Assembly: GCA_023653785.1 (NCBI GenBank)
Contig: JAMKCH010014298.1
Coordinates: 1-64,000 of the forward strand
Source: Ophioderma brevispina
Taxonomy: Eukaryota; Echinodermata; Ophiuroidea; Amphilepidida; Ophiodermatidae
DNA: 64,000 bases
Direction: 5' to 3'
Position numbers and translations under genes: made by a program
Notes under the pieces: model-generated
Told to the model about the DNA's origin: nothing
Seen by the model: only the letters and a program-made list of their open reading frames with translations
The model's database searches: none
In this document: positions 1 to 12,589 of the stretch, in pieces
How positions within the stretch are numbered: the stretch's first letter is position 1
Layout: the number at the start of each line of letters is the position of its first letter

Positions 1-199
1 CAAATATTTGCAAACCGTCTCAAATTTACTGACTTATGTGTTGTACTATATACACAATTGCCTAGCACGGAGAGAGTTAAGAAAAGGCATTCCAATTTTG
101 AGGGGGGAGTGGATGGCCTCAATTGTCTCTCGTAATAGGCCTTTGTCGCTTTTTCTGACTCGCCTTTCCTGACACACATTTTCTGAGCTTATTCTGAGT

Positions 200-690
200 C
201 AGAGTTAGGTTAAAGAAGGCCACTGGCACAATTTTCAACAAATAGGAATTTCTTCATTTGCTCTCAAATGTTAGTCTAGGCCATTGGCGGCCACAGAAGG
301 GACGTTAATAAGAGGTTGAAGAAACCCAGGTATTTGGTAGGCTAACTTTTAAGTTTTCCACATCTTTAATCAACAAATGTGATATAATGAATATCATGAA
401 CTCGTACTCATTAATATCAACCACAAAGGTCAAAGACTGGTTAAACAGGGTGCATACCGTGGAAAACATGCAACGGCGTGCGTTTTGTTGTGTAAACCGC
501 CATTTCCGTCGTCTGCTGAAGTAATTTCGCCGGCGACATTAAATTATAAAATATTCTGTTTACCCATAAGGTCGCTGATTGGCTTAATCATTTCAGGTGA
601 GGGATGTATACAAAAGCTTTACACCCATGCAAAAATATCAATTTTGAAAAATCTTGAGGGCGCAATTTGTTGCAAAGGGCAGTTCTCTTT
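200..690 (-). repeat. Dispersed repeat, inverted copy of the 30 kb segment
   Basis: Read on the minus strand, this stretch follows the same order of sequence blocks as plus-strand 29,950-30,485: a GAGGGCaact-type block, the CGCCGGCG core near 528, a TGAGTACGAGT-like block near 400, the AACTTTTAAG block near 345 and the ATTTGAGAGCAAAT-type block near 265. Similarity is patchy but collinear over about 490 bp. The open frame at 485-706 lies inside the repeat and resembles no protein I know. It is probably a fragment of the TIR element described at 29,675-31,996. Confidence 0.55.
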
Positions 691-769
691 AGGGACGGTC
701 GGGTAAGAGTTAATAAGAGTTAGTGTTTTGTTTAAAAAAATAAATGACAGACTTCATCATTATGCCGAA

Positions 770-3700
770 AAACATGTATCAGAAAGAGTGATCGCCTTAT
801 ATCTTTTTCAAACGACTGAATATGATCTATTATAATTTAAAGGGTGTAGGATAAATAGATAGGTTTCCCAGTTAGTTTAAAAACATTGTCATTATATTCA
901 TATCTGTTAAAGTATTGTTCGTCGCAAGAAAAAACCGAAAGGGCATTTGTTGAAAATACTTTGCTTGGTCAAGGATATTAAAGCATTAATTTTGATCAAT
1001 AAAAATTAACCGTATTTTAATGCAATTTCGTTCAAAATCAATTTAATTTCGTCGTATCGTGGCTCATAATCCGGGGTATGTACAAAGCAATTTCGTTCTT
1101 TGGTCATATAATTTCACTTTTAGATCAGTATATTTGGTCTCGTGTGCAGTATTTATGGGGGGTCCATGACTAAAAGGTAGGACTGTAACATCAGCAAAAT
1201 TTATCATCATTTTTCTGTTTTTTTCCTTTGGTTATAACCAAGACAAAGAATACAATACTAGGGAAAATAAAGAATAAAGAAATAAAAAATAATGACATTA
1301 AAGTAAAGAAGAAAAATGAGGTGAAGAAAGTTAAAAAAAAAAGGTGAAGAGCAAAAAATGGTGAAACTGAGAAAGAAAGAAAGAAAGAAATTTTTTTAAG
1401 AAATGTGTGAATTATTATTTTTGAAAGAAAGAAAGAAAGAAAGAAAGAGAAAGTTACATATATACAGGTGTCCCAAAACAAGTGGTGCAAGCAGAAAAAC
1501 TTCGATTTCTCAAAAACTGCTGAAGCTTGTGAATTTTCTTTTGCATGAGGATATTAAATATACTCTTTTGTAAAAATTGTACAAATCCATGACAAGCCGC
1601 CTACACAAGCCAGAGATATGACGGATTTTAAAAGCCATCTTGTTTTTCCCCATTCCAATGGTATTTACAACAGTTAACAATCATTTGTCCCGTTCGGCCG
1701 TCGGATTGACGATTTCCAACACTGAATGTACTGCTGTAGAGCATGGCACACCCATTAAAGAGTAATAACTGAGGAACAACAAAATACACAAAATATTAGT
1801 TTTTAGATTTATTAAATGGCCAAATTGCATTAGAAATAATAAACACACAATGAACTACGCCTACATCGCATTCTAAATATATAATTATATGATCAGCACA
1901 AACGTATGTCTATTTTGTTATCTCTACCCCCTGCGCAGTTCCATGATAAATAGTATTTTGGCTAATATCTTTAAACCCCCCTTTTGTAAACTAAGTGGCA
2001 CAGGTGTTTGAATATCATAGTGCCATTTCATTTACAATAAAAGAATTAAAATGCTTAGTGATGTGAAAGTCCTTTGCTTGGCATGGCCTGTATGCCTGCC
2101 ATATTTTCCTAACCAGACCTAAATGTGTCATGACACAACAGCAACAGATACAGTACGTTTTTCCTTACGTTTCTCAATCTTTGTGAAGGTTTTTAAATAC
2201 ACAATTGAAGAATGCACATTCATTTTCCGAACTACTGAGGATCACACACTTATTAATTTGTTACTTTAAGATTGACTTGAATATACACTTTCAAACATCC
2301 TTACTTTCTGCTGCATTAAAAATCTCTGCTGCACTTACATGCACTACCCCTACACTATGAATTTTAACAGGTAAGAAGCTTTGCAATAGGGTTACGGTCC
2401 ATTTTTACCGAAATTGAGTTATTAGTATTACGTTATCATAAATGTCAATAAAATACCATTTTGGTGCTTGTTTTGACTTTCATACCTTCTTCCCTTCCCG
2501 AGATATCCGTATTTTTCCCTTTCGGAAATCTTCGGGAATTTCCGGAAATTTTGACTTAAAAGGCTATAAATCGCAGAAAAATATTTTTGGTTTTTCTTTT
2601 TTGATGTTTTATGTAGCCTTTAATGTTCTTTAACTTTTAAAACCATAATAAACTGTTTTTTTCGTCCACTGTGTGGTGAAAAAACTAATTTAAATCAACA
2701 AAGTGCGTTTTCGGAAAAACTTAAAATGACAGAAATGCATTTTTGACACCCATTTATTAATGTTCATATTTAAAAATAATGAGATATTCAAGTAGTTTTC
2801 TTTTTATTTTAAAACATTGTCCAGGTGAATACTGAAATCGACAAAAGATTGAACAATTTTATCACAAAGGTGTTTTTAGAAATGGGTCAAATAGTTGTTT
2901 TGCAAAAGGGCTTACAACAACAATCCTTTTTTTCACTTAAAGTTACTTACAATATAAAGAAAAATAAAGATGACATTTCAACGATCTTACCTTTTTTTAT
3001 ATTGTCTTACACTGGTTCTAAAAAAACTTAATATTCAATCATAATAATACCTTATACGACACCATATCAGTTTTTCCCTCTTTTTCCCTCGAAAGTGCAA
3101 AATGTATTTAGCCCTTTTGCATATCACTTCTTCACAACCCCTTTAGAATGAGTATTGTCAGGCTGTAAGCTTAAAAGTTATTATTGTTAGAGAATTATGT
3201 AATATATTTGTTCAGATACAGCCTGGTATTAACTTTAAGTAGCTATCACCTTCAGGAGGTTCCGTTCTGAGGTTATCATTTAGGTCAATGCACGCGATTG
3301 AGCCACAAATCATCGATGTACCGATGATCACTAAACTGTGTAAACCCATTGGAATGGTGCAAAAACAGATAGCGTCTTGAATAATCGTTTATATCTCTGG
3401 TTTTCGTGGACGGATTGTCAATGTGATTTGCAACAATTTATACAGAAGAATATATAAATTCCGCCATGATAATAAATTCACAGCTTCAGCATTTTTTTTC
3501 AGAAATCGTAGTTTATCTGCTTGCACCACTTTTTTTGGGGACACCCTTATAGGTAGATAGTGATAAATTTGGCTGATTTTATAGCCTAAAACTCTTAGCC
3601 ATGGCCCTATACATACACCCATTCGAGACGAAATAAAACTGACTAATGTGAAATTAAAAGACCAAAGACGAAATTGTTTTACTTATTCAGATGATGGGCC

Positions 3701-3970
3701 ACAGTGGGACTAAATAAATTATTTGACGAAAATGTATGAAAATAAAGTTAATTTTATTGCTCAAATGTTTAATATAATTGACCAAAGACGAAATCGTTTT
3801 AAACAAAGCACGTTTCCGTTTTTTTGGGACGAAAACAACTTAACGATTATGAAATACTAATGAAAAATGTTTTAACTAACCGGGAAAACCTATATTTTAA
3901 GTACGACTTTAAAGTATTAAAGAATTTGAGTGCACCTATATTGTTTTTCACTATGTTGTCATAAAAACCG
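770..3970. mobile_element. Long inverted-arm (foldback-like) element, non-autonomous
   Basis: The left part (about 770-1,660) reads as the reverse complement of the right part (about 3,340-3,970). Matching landmarks from outside in are ATAGGTTTCCC near 860 with its complement near 3,890, a TTTCGTCTTTGGTC-like block near 1,090 with its partner near 3,665, and a CAGGTGTCCC...GTGGTGCAAGCAG block at 1,465-1,495 with its partner near 3,520-3,545. A GAAA-rich tract interrupts the left arm at about 1,195-1,460. The interior (1,670-3,340) has no recognisable protein. A decayed non-autonomous DNA transposon, or two opposed copies of one repeat, would both explain this. The family is not recognised. 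Confidence 0.55.
1372..1450. repeat. (GAAA)n microsatellite
   Basis: Two runs of GAAA units, about 1,372-1,390 and 1,424-1,450, are separated by a short AT-rich gap. They sit in the wider purine-rich tract (about 1,250-1,455) that splits the left arm of the surrounding inverted-repeat element. The minus-strand open frame here is a low-complexity Phe/Ser artefact. Confidence 0.85.
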
Positions 3971-4377
3971 TGACATTGATGCCATTCCAGAGGGTGTGTT
4001 GAACCAATCCATAATTGCATTGCAGCTTGCCTACACCTGTACTGTACTAACTCATGTCAGTGCTTAGGGACAAATTGTTCCAAAAAATCCTTGTTGGCCT
4101 AAATGAGCGAAAAGTCCAGGTTTTCATGTGTGAAGCATAGACTTTTTTTGTGGGATCACATGACCCTATTGGGGGTTAATTTCCCAAACTGGTGCATTGT
4201 GGGATCGACTCAAGACCACCCTCTGATGCCAAGTATATTCCTCTTATTTTGACTATAGCATTTCAAATGCTCAAACTCCAACTAGTACTTCGAAACAAAA
4301 ATAGTTTTAAAAAAATCTATAAATTAATCGTTGATATTAAATTTGTTTTCCAAAATTAAAAAAAGAAAAAACCTAAA

Positions 4378-4421
<44 letters not shown>

Positions 4422-6490
4422 AAAGGTTAATGTTATCCATTATTGTTATCATTCTTATGTGTTCATTAATCACATTCTCTTTCCCTTTAAAGGGACATAA
4501 GCATGAAAACAATTGACATAATGAAAAGACCCTAACTGAAACCACTTCACGAGTTGGGGGAAAAACAATTTGGATGTTTTCCATTCTGTAAAAACAAAGT
4601 AAAAACAGGAAGAGTTCGGGGGGGGGGGTGGCCGTTTGTGGCATTCGGAACATGAAAAGAGGTGTTTCACAATCCCTGACAGAATTTACCGTGATCTAGC
4701 ATGTTTTGCGACAATTCAAAGCATTCAGACCTGGATTCAGCATGTACTTTTAGGCTTGTAGTAAGGATATTGATGGTAATATCAGCATCCTTGTTTCCAG
4801 AAATTGCCACAAACTTCCATCTTCCTCCCTGGAACTCTTCCTGTTTTTAATGTTTTACAAAAGTGCTGTCAGGCACCAACCAGTTTAAGGTAGAAGGGAG
4901 GGTTAGTTCGACCCCCCCGAAAAATTAATATTTTTTCAAATTGTTTTTTTTTTAAGTGTTTTGTATTTTTGCACATTTTCCTCTTTAAAATTACTTTTTT
5001 ATATCCCATTCAAATCGGACTTTCGGTTCGATAGTTTAATGCGTCAATCGTTATCTTTTTGGTGTAATTGCTTGCCTCCAACTAGAAAACAAAGGAATTT
5101 ATTTCGCAAAATTTCGTTTGTTTTCTTATGGTTTTTTTCACCAAGCTATTTTTAACATTTTAACTTTTAACATTCCGTAACTTCAAAATGGAATAATATT
5201 TAAAGTTCTGCAAGTATAATCAACATTTTCTAAATTCATGTACTTCTAAAATCTGTTTTTTCAAATTGCTTTAAACCTAAATTAATATGCGATAATATGC
5301 AAATTAAGTGTTTCTAGATTTAAAAAGCGTGTTTCTTGTATTACATTTTTCATGAGTTTTGCATCTTTAAAAAATTGAGGGACAAATCTACACCCCCTAT
5401 AGAGCTGAAACCTTTGTCACAAATAAGCTTTATACCAAGAGCTATGCATTGGTCTACTTTGAATACAACACTAGATTCAGTACTTTTCAAACTTTTCATT
5501 CATCAATGGGCCGTTTCCAAAAATATAGGTGGCACATGTTACTTTTTTAGCATACTACCCCCCTCTATAGCGTATGGTTTTCAAAGTATATCATGCAAGA
5601 TCTTTTCAAAACTTCATTTTAACACCTCAACCGACCGTTCTGTGATGTTTCTATTACGACTACATTTTTTTTAAATGTGGTGATTTGTTGGCTAATTAAA
5701 TATGCACATTAGGTTAAACGAATATGCATGAAATTTAAATGTTTATTTTTCCATACTTTGTGATACAACACCCATTACTTACCCAAGCCTTTAAGTGTTC
5801 AATCATTTTTATTTAAAAAAATGTCAATCCCTCCCCTTCTCCCTTTCGAATTTCAAACACTTAATGACCATGGTCACGTGTACACCTATTGGTAGTCATG
5901 TTTTGTGTTTTTCATAGACCCTAAAGCGCGGTAGGAAGTTTCAAGGAGGAGTTACTGAGGATTTTTATTGGTATTAAGTATTTCCAAAAGCATCTGGGTT
6001 AATATATTTTTATCCCTTTGTGTTGCCACATTCATTCAGGCTGACGTTACAGTACGCTAACACTCCTAAGGATGTGTATTAAAAATATGGGCTCTCTAGA
6101 AAAAACTGAATATGGAATAAATCATCACTTTTGTATTCTCTTACATTTTGATTGAAAATATTTTATTTAATCGAACTCCTCTGACCTATAAAACACTTAT
6201 TTTGACAACAAAATCACCGTGCATAGGTTATATATACAAATATAGAGTTTTCTTAGATGAGATGCGGGCCATCTTGAAAATAGCCTTGTATATAAATTGT
6301 CATGACTCAATAATTATTTTAATTGTATAATTGAACCTCTTCACCCAGATAACATACATTTCGACACTAATTCGCGGTAGTAGCGCTATTACTTTAAAAT
6401 GGCGCACCATTGTGGAAAATGTTGTTTATTGCAAATTGCCACCACTTATAATACAACCCAATGATAATTTTTAGCTATGATTGCAATGTT
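3971..6490. other. No gene seen; AT-rich, one poly-A run
   Basis: This stretch holds an A run of about 38 bases at 4,383-4,420, a G run near 4,620 and otherwise featureless AT-rich DNA. A weak purine-rich similarity between about 4,890-4,915 and the reverse complement of 5,820-5,845 could be the ends of an old inverted-repeat element. Open frames here (such as 5,336-5,674) match nothing I recognise. Confidence 0.5.
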
Positions 6491-6497
6491 ATTATTT

Positions 6498-6672
6498 CAG
6501 GTGTAGAAGTACCATTGTCCGGCGTACAAAAAAGCATCGCCGGGACAATGTGACAATAGGGCAATCGATCAGTTGACTCTTTAACGCAACTTAGCTTCAC
6601 GCTTTAATTTCCGTTGTCGTCTATGGACCCCGACTATGGCTCTATCGGACTATATTTCTGCTTTCCACAGAC
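6498..6672 (-). mobile_element. MITE family 1, copy at 6.5 kb
   Basis: This copy is in reverse orientation relative to those at 10.6 and 60 kb. Its left terminus begins CAGGTGTAGAAG, and its right end, read on the minus strand, gives GTGGAAAGCAGAAATATAGTCCG, split in two here by the 20-base limit as GTGGAAAGCAG and AAATATAGTCCG. Between them are the shared blocks for a GAGCC box, CCATAGACGACAACGG, AAAGCGTGAA and GAGTCAACTGA. It is about 175 bp with no coding capacity. This is a short inverted-repeat element seen five times in the window. Confidence 0.65.
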
Positions 6673-6831
6673 CGGCCTGGGTTGGTAGAAACCAAGGCCC
6701 TTTTTCCACCTCACCTGATGCTGCAAGGCACTAATAATGTAAACATCCCAGTGTGTTCAAACTCGTGGAAGTGATTTCAGTAGGTCCTTTTTCATATGTC
6801 ATTTTGTTCATGCCATTATGTTCCCTTGTTC

Positions 6832-6900
6832 CAGTGGCGTAACAGGCGGGGGGGGGGGGGGGGGGGGGGCAGGGGGTTTGTTTGCCCCCCCCCCCCCGAC
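6832..6900 (+). repeat. hAT-like MITE end with a G22 run
   Basis: The sequence CAGTGGCGTAACAGG at 6,832 is followed by a run of about 22 G (6,848-6,869) and then GC-rich sequence and a C run. The CAGTGGCGTA start matches the termini at 20,847 and 32,217. No convincing right end was found, so the element is truncated or unbounded. Confidence 0.4.
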
Positions 6901-8660
6901 GACTTTGGCCGGGAACAAGTTGCAAAATCATGCTAAGTCCAGGCCGTTTTTTAGCTCTGACCGGATAATTGGGCCTTTTTTTGACCCCCCTTAGAGGAAA
7001 AGTTCCAAGGGAAATTTTGCCTAGAGCTGCAGCCGATACGGCCACTGTTTCCTTAAAACATTCACACTCGGCGTGCACAACAGATTTGAAATACACCGTG
7101 CCTTCTATAGCTCAAGATCTCAACCAAGCTAACAGCACGTGGGGAAGCATTTACGTGATTGTCCCTGTGGGTATTATTGTATGCACTTTATCAAATTTGA
7201 GGATTACCTCAATTCCTATCGGTTCGGTTTTCACAAGCCAAAGCTTTTTAAATCTTTTAAACCTTTCTATCTGTCTCCTCAACTCTGATCACACATCAGG
7301 TCAGGTCTATTTAACAAGGAACCTGTGTTTGCATTGGAGCAAGGTCCTATAATAGCTTTGAGGTTGTTAGGGCCGGCGCTTTGGTGCTCCCCTAGTCTGT
7401 TTTCTAGTTTGGGATCACCTTTTGAAGGATAAAAATCTAGTTTGTTACGTTTTGATATCGTTCGTCATTGCTTAAGAAAAAAGGGGGTAAAGACGTATTA
7501 AACTTGTCATATAGCCAATAAATAATCCCAAATAACCATTTTGGCCACTTTTTAAATCACGGTGCGGACCCCTTCTTTGTGTTAGGAAATTTGCTCCTAG
7601 AATCTAATAACAAGACCAATAACGATAACCTCCACTTTTTCTTCGGTGATGGTCAGGTAATTTTCTTGTAGGGGACGTCGTGATACATTATCCCACCCCC
7701 CGTAAGGATCTTCAAATTACAAAAGAGGTCTTTTAAAACTGTTGCTATAGCGCCCTTTTTTGTGGTTCTGCTATTTGGATCCTTTCTTAAATTACTAGTA
7801 CCCAAACTGATGATTTTCTGGTAAAAACGGCAATTTGATAAAAAAAAAGCTAAAGGCAAAATAAAACAACAAAACAATACATGGAGTTAAAGTCAAGCGT
7901 ATAAACGAATGCCAAATATACAAGTGTGGGTGTTCATACCTTAATGTTTTTATCCACGTGGCGTGTTGTTATGGATACACTGTAATTATAGACTCAGATT
8001 ACACGTTTGCGTCTGGTGCTGTCAGTTTAAGTTCATGTTGTTTCCTATCCTTTAAGTTCTCGCATTTATGTAGAGTGTGGCTGTTTAATTTTATTGAACT
8101 TTTTATCAGAAATATTATATTTTTTTTCAACTGAATTCACTAGAATAGGAAAATCATAAATGAACTAAGTATAATGGTTAACGCAGCTTATAAAACAACG
8201 AATAGTGTGTCCGATAAAAAAAATCCAACAATGAAGCGCACCTTGTGGTGGACCTTAATTGTTCGTCAACCATTAGTGTTGTAAGAAATTATGGTAACGT
8301 TCATACCATATTGTCGAGTCAGTTTTCTTAATATTGCTGCCAATAGTAACTGTGTTTCCAGTGTGTTTTAGCAAGTACATAGAGTGACAGGTAAGCGTGT
8401 ATTTCCTACTATACTGTTTAATGGATTTTAGTAGCGTATCTTATACAATGAGTACTCATTGATTCAGATCGTGAACAACTTGATATGGCCTCTGCATGCA
8501 TTACATCTATATCCACGTGTATTCATGTTCTATTCTCACTGAATTTGGTACATAATTGGGTCAGAATAAACATTTTACCATTTATGTGGGGGGAAACACC
8601 ATACCTTCCTAATGTATGTATCATTGCTGCATGACAACGCTCTTTTTGTACAAACGTTGA
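6901..8660. other. No gene seen
   Basis: This is mixed AT-rich sequence. The 127-residue frame at 6,969-7,352 and the smaller frames nearby have no recognisable domain, no repeat support and no clear splice or promoter context. Confidence 0.45.
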
Positions 8661-8669
8661 ATGTTGATT

Positions 8670-8920
8670 GAGTGAAGTGTGTGTGTGCGCGCACGCGCGC
8701 GTGTGTTGTGTGCAGAGCTAAAAAGTTGTGTGTACGTGAGTGGTGTGTGTTGTGTGTGTGGTGTTGTGTGAGGGTGAAAAAGGTGTACTGAAATTTGTTT
8801 AGTATTTTGTGTGTGTGTTTTGGGTGTGCTGTCCTTTGTGTGTCTGTATTGGCCTGTGTGTGCGGTTGCAGTATCTGTTTTTGCCTGTGGTGTTGTCAGT
8901 TGGGTGTGCACCTTAATTAG
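8670..8920 (+). repeat. GT-rich low-complexity tract
   Basis: This is a long imperfect TG-rich region with GTGTGTGT and GCGCGC stretches, including alternating purine-pyrimidine runs near 8,680-8,705. The minus-strand open frame through it is a Thr/His low-complexity artefact. Confidence 0.85.
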
Positions 8921-9164
8921 GACTGGTTTTAGACGTGATCCGTGTATATGCATGTTAGGCCTTTAGGCCTACAATTCTATGTGCTGGCCGGGTACGTGAG
9001 GGTGGGCGTGGTCATGATGGGTGACTCAATTTTCATGAGAGTTCACAATTTGCTTTTCTTATCTAAGAGAGAATTCCCGGTAGGTCACAAAAAGAAGGTC
9101 GTTACGCTTGTTTTGAGTACTAAAATGACGACGAACTCAATCAGCTGCATTCATGAAATAGTCC

Positions 9165-9990
9165 AGTAGTCAGGGACTGTAGTGCACAGATCACATGTGA
9201 TGAGTGTGCAATTTGGATAAACTGTTAATTTGGTTACACAATGTATTATAATGCATTGAAAATAAAAAAAAAAAAAAAATGATGGAAGTATTTGCCACAC
9301 CCCTTTCATGACGCCCCATTCAGGAGTTTCAGTTTACACAGGGTAACAAAATAAAAATGTTTTCCGATTGTGTTGAAAAGCACACCATGTGTTTGTCTGG
9401 TTACAAGGATTCCAAAAGTATTATGGGGTAATTATGGGGTAAAACTGTAAAATGGCGGTGAAAAAGTAATTTTGGTTTTACAGGGTCAACAATTAAAGGT
9501 TGCTCCAAATTTTGTATAAACCGTGATCAAGTTTGTTGTTTAAGCTCACGAAAGAATACAGGAATAGTTTGACCTCTTAAGTTGTATTGGTTATTTACCA
9601 AATGGCGAATAAAGACATCAGCTATTGGCAGCTTTTGTATTCTATTGACCTGTGCCTATTTTGTTGGATAACGTGGAAAACTAGCATAACAGATTAAGGC
9701 AAATTATTCCTTAGTTCAATCCTTTAGTCTAGGGAAACAATTTGCACCATGTACCTGAATCAAAGCCACCTTTTAACTTTTGACCCATGTAACACCAAAA
9801 TTTACTTTTCACCATTTTTTCCAGTTTTAACCCATAACTCCCGAAACTATAAGCCATAGAAGGTGTAAAACTATACCTTTTTGGAATCCTTGTAACCAGA
9901 GAGACATCGTGGTGTGCTTTCAACTAATCGGACATTTTAAAATTTTTACCCCTGTATAACCTTGAAACCCAACAAGCTGGGGGCCATTAT
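9165..9990. mobile_element. Foldback family, copy at 9.2-10.0 kb
   Basis: The inner left block (about 9,330-9,420: ACAGGGTAACAAAAT, a TCCGATTGTGTTGAAAG block, then GGTTACAAGGATTCC) recurs in reverse complement at about 9,885-9,970 (GGAATCCTTGTAACC, then CTTTCAACTAATCGG). Outer sequence from 9,165 (GTAGTGCACAGATCACATG) and inner sequence near 9,590-9,640 (AAATGGCGAATAAAG, AGCTATTGGCAGC) are shared with 21,250-21,540. A run of about 14 A interrupts the left side at 9,268-9,281. No coding capacity is visible. Confidence 0.6.
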
Positions 9991-10613
9991 GAGGGGTTGG
10001 CAAGTGCTTCCCATCAATTTTATGGCTTATCCATGCCTAATGTCTTGTGGTCAAAAATTCACAATTGTTATCCGGAAGGTCATATAGAACAAGAAATGGC
10101 TGCCGTGGCTTTTCGTGTTTTTTTTTAATCTATTGATTTGACTATTTGTATTTAATCATCTATTTAATGAATGGTCGTACAGGAAATTTCAACAAAACAT
10201 TCAAATATCCAAAGGTGTAAATGAAATTGTGAGATACATTTATTTTCCCATTAGAGTAACCTAGTATTTCCGTTTTTTATAAATTAAGATGGCGGCCAAT
10301 ATTACCGTATTACATGTATTTTACAGATAGCAATTGTGTGGCTTGGAACGAACTTTGAAAGGTGGTCAATTGGTGCTATCTTAAGCTAAACAAGATTATA
10401 TTAAAATATGCTTGGAAGATTTTAACAATTTATGTTAAAACAAACCATTTTTGAGGTTTCTTCACACACTCATTATATTTGGACAATTTGAGACTATATA
10501 CACAATTTTTGTCATTTTCAGGACATTTTCAGAACATCTCGACGTATTTCAAAGTTGCATTATGACGTATACTTAACTTGTATGTAAAATGCGGCACACA
10601 TTCGCATACACAA

Positions 10614-10822
10614 AACCCGGTGTGAAAGCAGATATAGTCCGCCGGGAGCCAGAAAAAAAAAAAAAAAAAAAAAAAAAAAACAGTCCTGTCTCCATAGACG
10701 AGAACGGAAACAAGCGTGAATCTAATGTTGCGTTAAGAGTCACTCAATTTAGTGCCATATTCTTTACCGTTGTAATAGCCGGACTATGAGTACGGCGGGC
10801 TATAATTTCTTCTACACCTGTT
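10614..10822 (+). mobile_element. MITE family 1, copy at 10.6 kb, with A-run insert
   Basis: The left terminus (GGTGTGAAAGCAGATATAG) and right terminus (GCTATAATTTCTTCTACACC) are inverted relative to each other, which gives the clearest terminal inverted repeats of the family. Internal blocks CCATAGACGA, AAGCGTGAA and AGAGTCACTCAA match the other copies. About 28 A (10,652-10,680) sit between GGGAGCCAG and CAGTCC, where other copies have none. The frame at 10,589-10,789 crosses this and is not a gene. Confidence 0.7.
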
Positions 10823-10972
10823 CTCAAATAACTGGGCGCTTTTTTCTGGAAATGTTCTAACAACGAGAGAAAACATATATATCAGTGAGATTTTTTGGAT
10901 ATGTAATTTTGATATTTAATTTTTCTTCCAGAATTTCTAGAATCTTTCATGGATATGAATGCATTGATGGGC

Positions 10973-11025
10973 AAAAAACAAAAACAAACAAAAACAAACA
11001 AACACTAAAACAAAACAAACAAATA
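10973..11025 (+). repeat. (CAAA/CAAAA)n microsatellite
   Basis: This is an imperfect run of CAAA and CAAAA units. It produces a Lys/Asn/Gln-rich open frame that should not be taken as coding. Confidence 0.8.
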
Positions 11026-11399
11026 TTTTTAAAATATAACACAACGTGCTGCCTGTTTTTTGCGTAAAGCAAGATAATATTTGATCTACCATGGTTCAGC
11101 TACGTTCTTCTGTTTGCTTTTGTTTGTACCAAATTTATTCTTTTCACTTTTATATCATGAAAGTGTCCCAAATTGTGTCATTTCCGCGATTTGCATGCTA
11201 AAAGTTTACAACAGGTGGAATGGTTTCGTGAATAACTCCGGTTTTGTCGTGTGTTTTGTTTCAACCACTCTTACCAACGGAGATCTGTTCACGACAACCT
11301 CCACATGGAACATTGATCCGTCTCGAAGACATATATACTAAATAAGCGATTAATTACGTCAACCAGGAGCAGCTCAGATTGACACAATTAGGAAGTAAT

Positions 11400-12180
11400 T
11401 ACTACCCACTAACAATCGGACGTTTTCCTGAACGTTCTAAAAACGTTCCATGTTGGTTCTTTGGACGTTTCGTAAACGATTTTTGGACGCTTTTTTGTGA
11501 AGGTTTTGACGTTTCCATAAAACGTTTCATTGGACGTTTTTAAACGTTTTAGACGTATAAAACCAATAAAAACCTTTTTTAAAAAAACGTTCTAAAACGT
11601 TCTGAGAACTTCCAAAACATTTGATTAATTTGCTAATTAAACGCTAATAATTAAAGAAAAAAAGTAATCGGTACTATATCGAGCGGTAATATTGTCAAGG
11701 ACTCTACCTCAATATTAACCCCAAGTTCGTTTGCAGACACAAATTACTCACCTGTATTGGGAAATTGAACCTGGGACCCTTCGCGTGGAAGACCAAACAC
11801 TTAACCACTAAACCAGCTTAACGACTCATAATATAAAGGGTAATTTCTATTTACATATAGGCTGGCGTGTAAGCAGAAGAGCGGTTGTATCTTTTTTCAA
11901 AAGTGAGTGACCTATTACGTAACACACTTTCATTACCACTGAATTTATACACATCTGTGCTGACAGAATTACAATGGCACTTTGATCATTACTCCTGGCT
12001 TAAAATAACAAATAGACTATAATGAAACGTTTTTATTGCGATTTTGTTTTTTCTATATGTTGGTTTTTGAGTATTTTGCAAACGGTATGATGACATTTTA
12101 TTTTACATTTGTGATAAGAGTCCATCCAGAATATCTAAAGATATGCTACCCCTAACCGTATAATGACATGGGACGTTTTT
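11400..12180. repeat. Degenerate ACGTTTT-rich region with SINE head
   Basis: Between about 11,415 and 11,625 the motif AACGTTCTAAAACGTT and close variants (GGACGTTT, AAACGTTTTAGACG) recur many times without a fixed period. The remainder to 12,180 is AT-rich and contains the tRNA-like segment annotated separately. The motif links this region to the ordered tandem array immediately downstream. Confidence 0.6.
11760..11827 (-). mobile_element. tRNA-like SINE head
   Basis: On the minus strand there is an A-box-like TGGTTTAGTGGTTAAG (plus 11,800-11,815) followed at tRNA spacing by a B-box-like AGGTTCAATTTCC (about 11,763-11,775). A tRNA-sized fold is plausible, but both arms are diverged and the acceptor end does not pair well. 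The likeliest reading is the 5' head of a tRNA-derived SINE or a tRNA pseudogene rather than a working tRNA. Confidence 0.45.
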
Positions 12181-12184
12181 GTAA

Positions 12185-12545
12185 AAACTTTTTTAAAAGT
12201 CTTATAGACGAAGATTAATAGACGAATGGAAACCTTGCCAAAACGTTTTAAACGTTTTTTACAAGGTCTTATAATACGAAGACGTATAGACAATCCAGAA
12301 CCTAGCAAAACTATTTATAAACGTGTTTACAAGCTCTTAGGAGACGAAATCGAAATGGACCAATCCAGAACCTAGCCAAACGTTTTAAAAACGTATATAT
12401 CAGGTCTTATAGACGAGGATGAAATAGATGAATGAGAACCTTGCCAAAACGTTTTAAAAGCGTTCTTTCAAGGTCTTATAAAGACGAAGAGTAATAGACG
12501 AATCTAGAACCTGACCAAAACGTTTTAAAAACGTTTTGTGTTTGC
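12185..12545 (+). repeat. ~70 bp tandem repeat, about five units
   Basis: Units carry the order GGTCTTATAGACGAAG, AATAGACGAATC, AGAACCTTGCCAAAACG, TTTTAAAAACG. The CCAAAACG landmark falls near 12,239, 12,304, 12,376, 12,443 and 12,515, so spacing is 65-72 bp. Units are diverged by substitutions and small indels. Confidence 0.75.
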
Positions 12546-12589
12546 TTGGTACTCTTATATCAAGTCTTTTCCAAAATGATGGTGTACTC

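Noticed and set aside
1191..1490. 99-residue minus-strand open frame
   Set aside because: A Phe/Ser-rich translation of a purine-rich tract inside an inverted-arm element.
6969..7352. 127-residue open frame
   Set aside because: No domain, signal or repeat support. Its 5' part overlaps sequence next to a G-run MITE end.
8621..8953. 110-residue minus-strand open frame rich in Thr and His
   Set aside because: Translation of the TG-rich tract.
11760..11827. Functional tRNA gene
   Set aside because: The boxes are diverged and the acceptor stem does not pair well. A SINE head or pseudogene is more likely.
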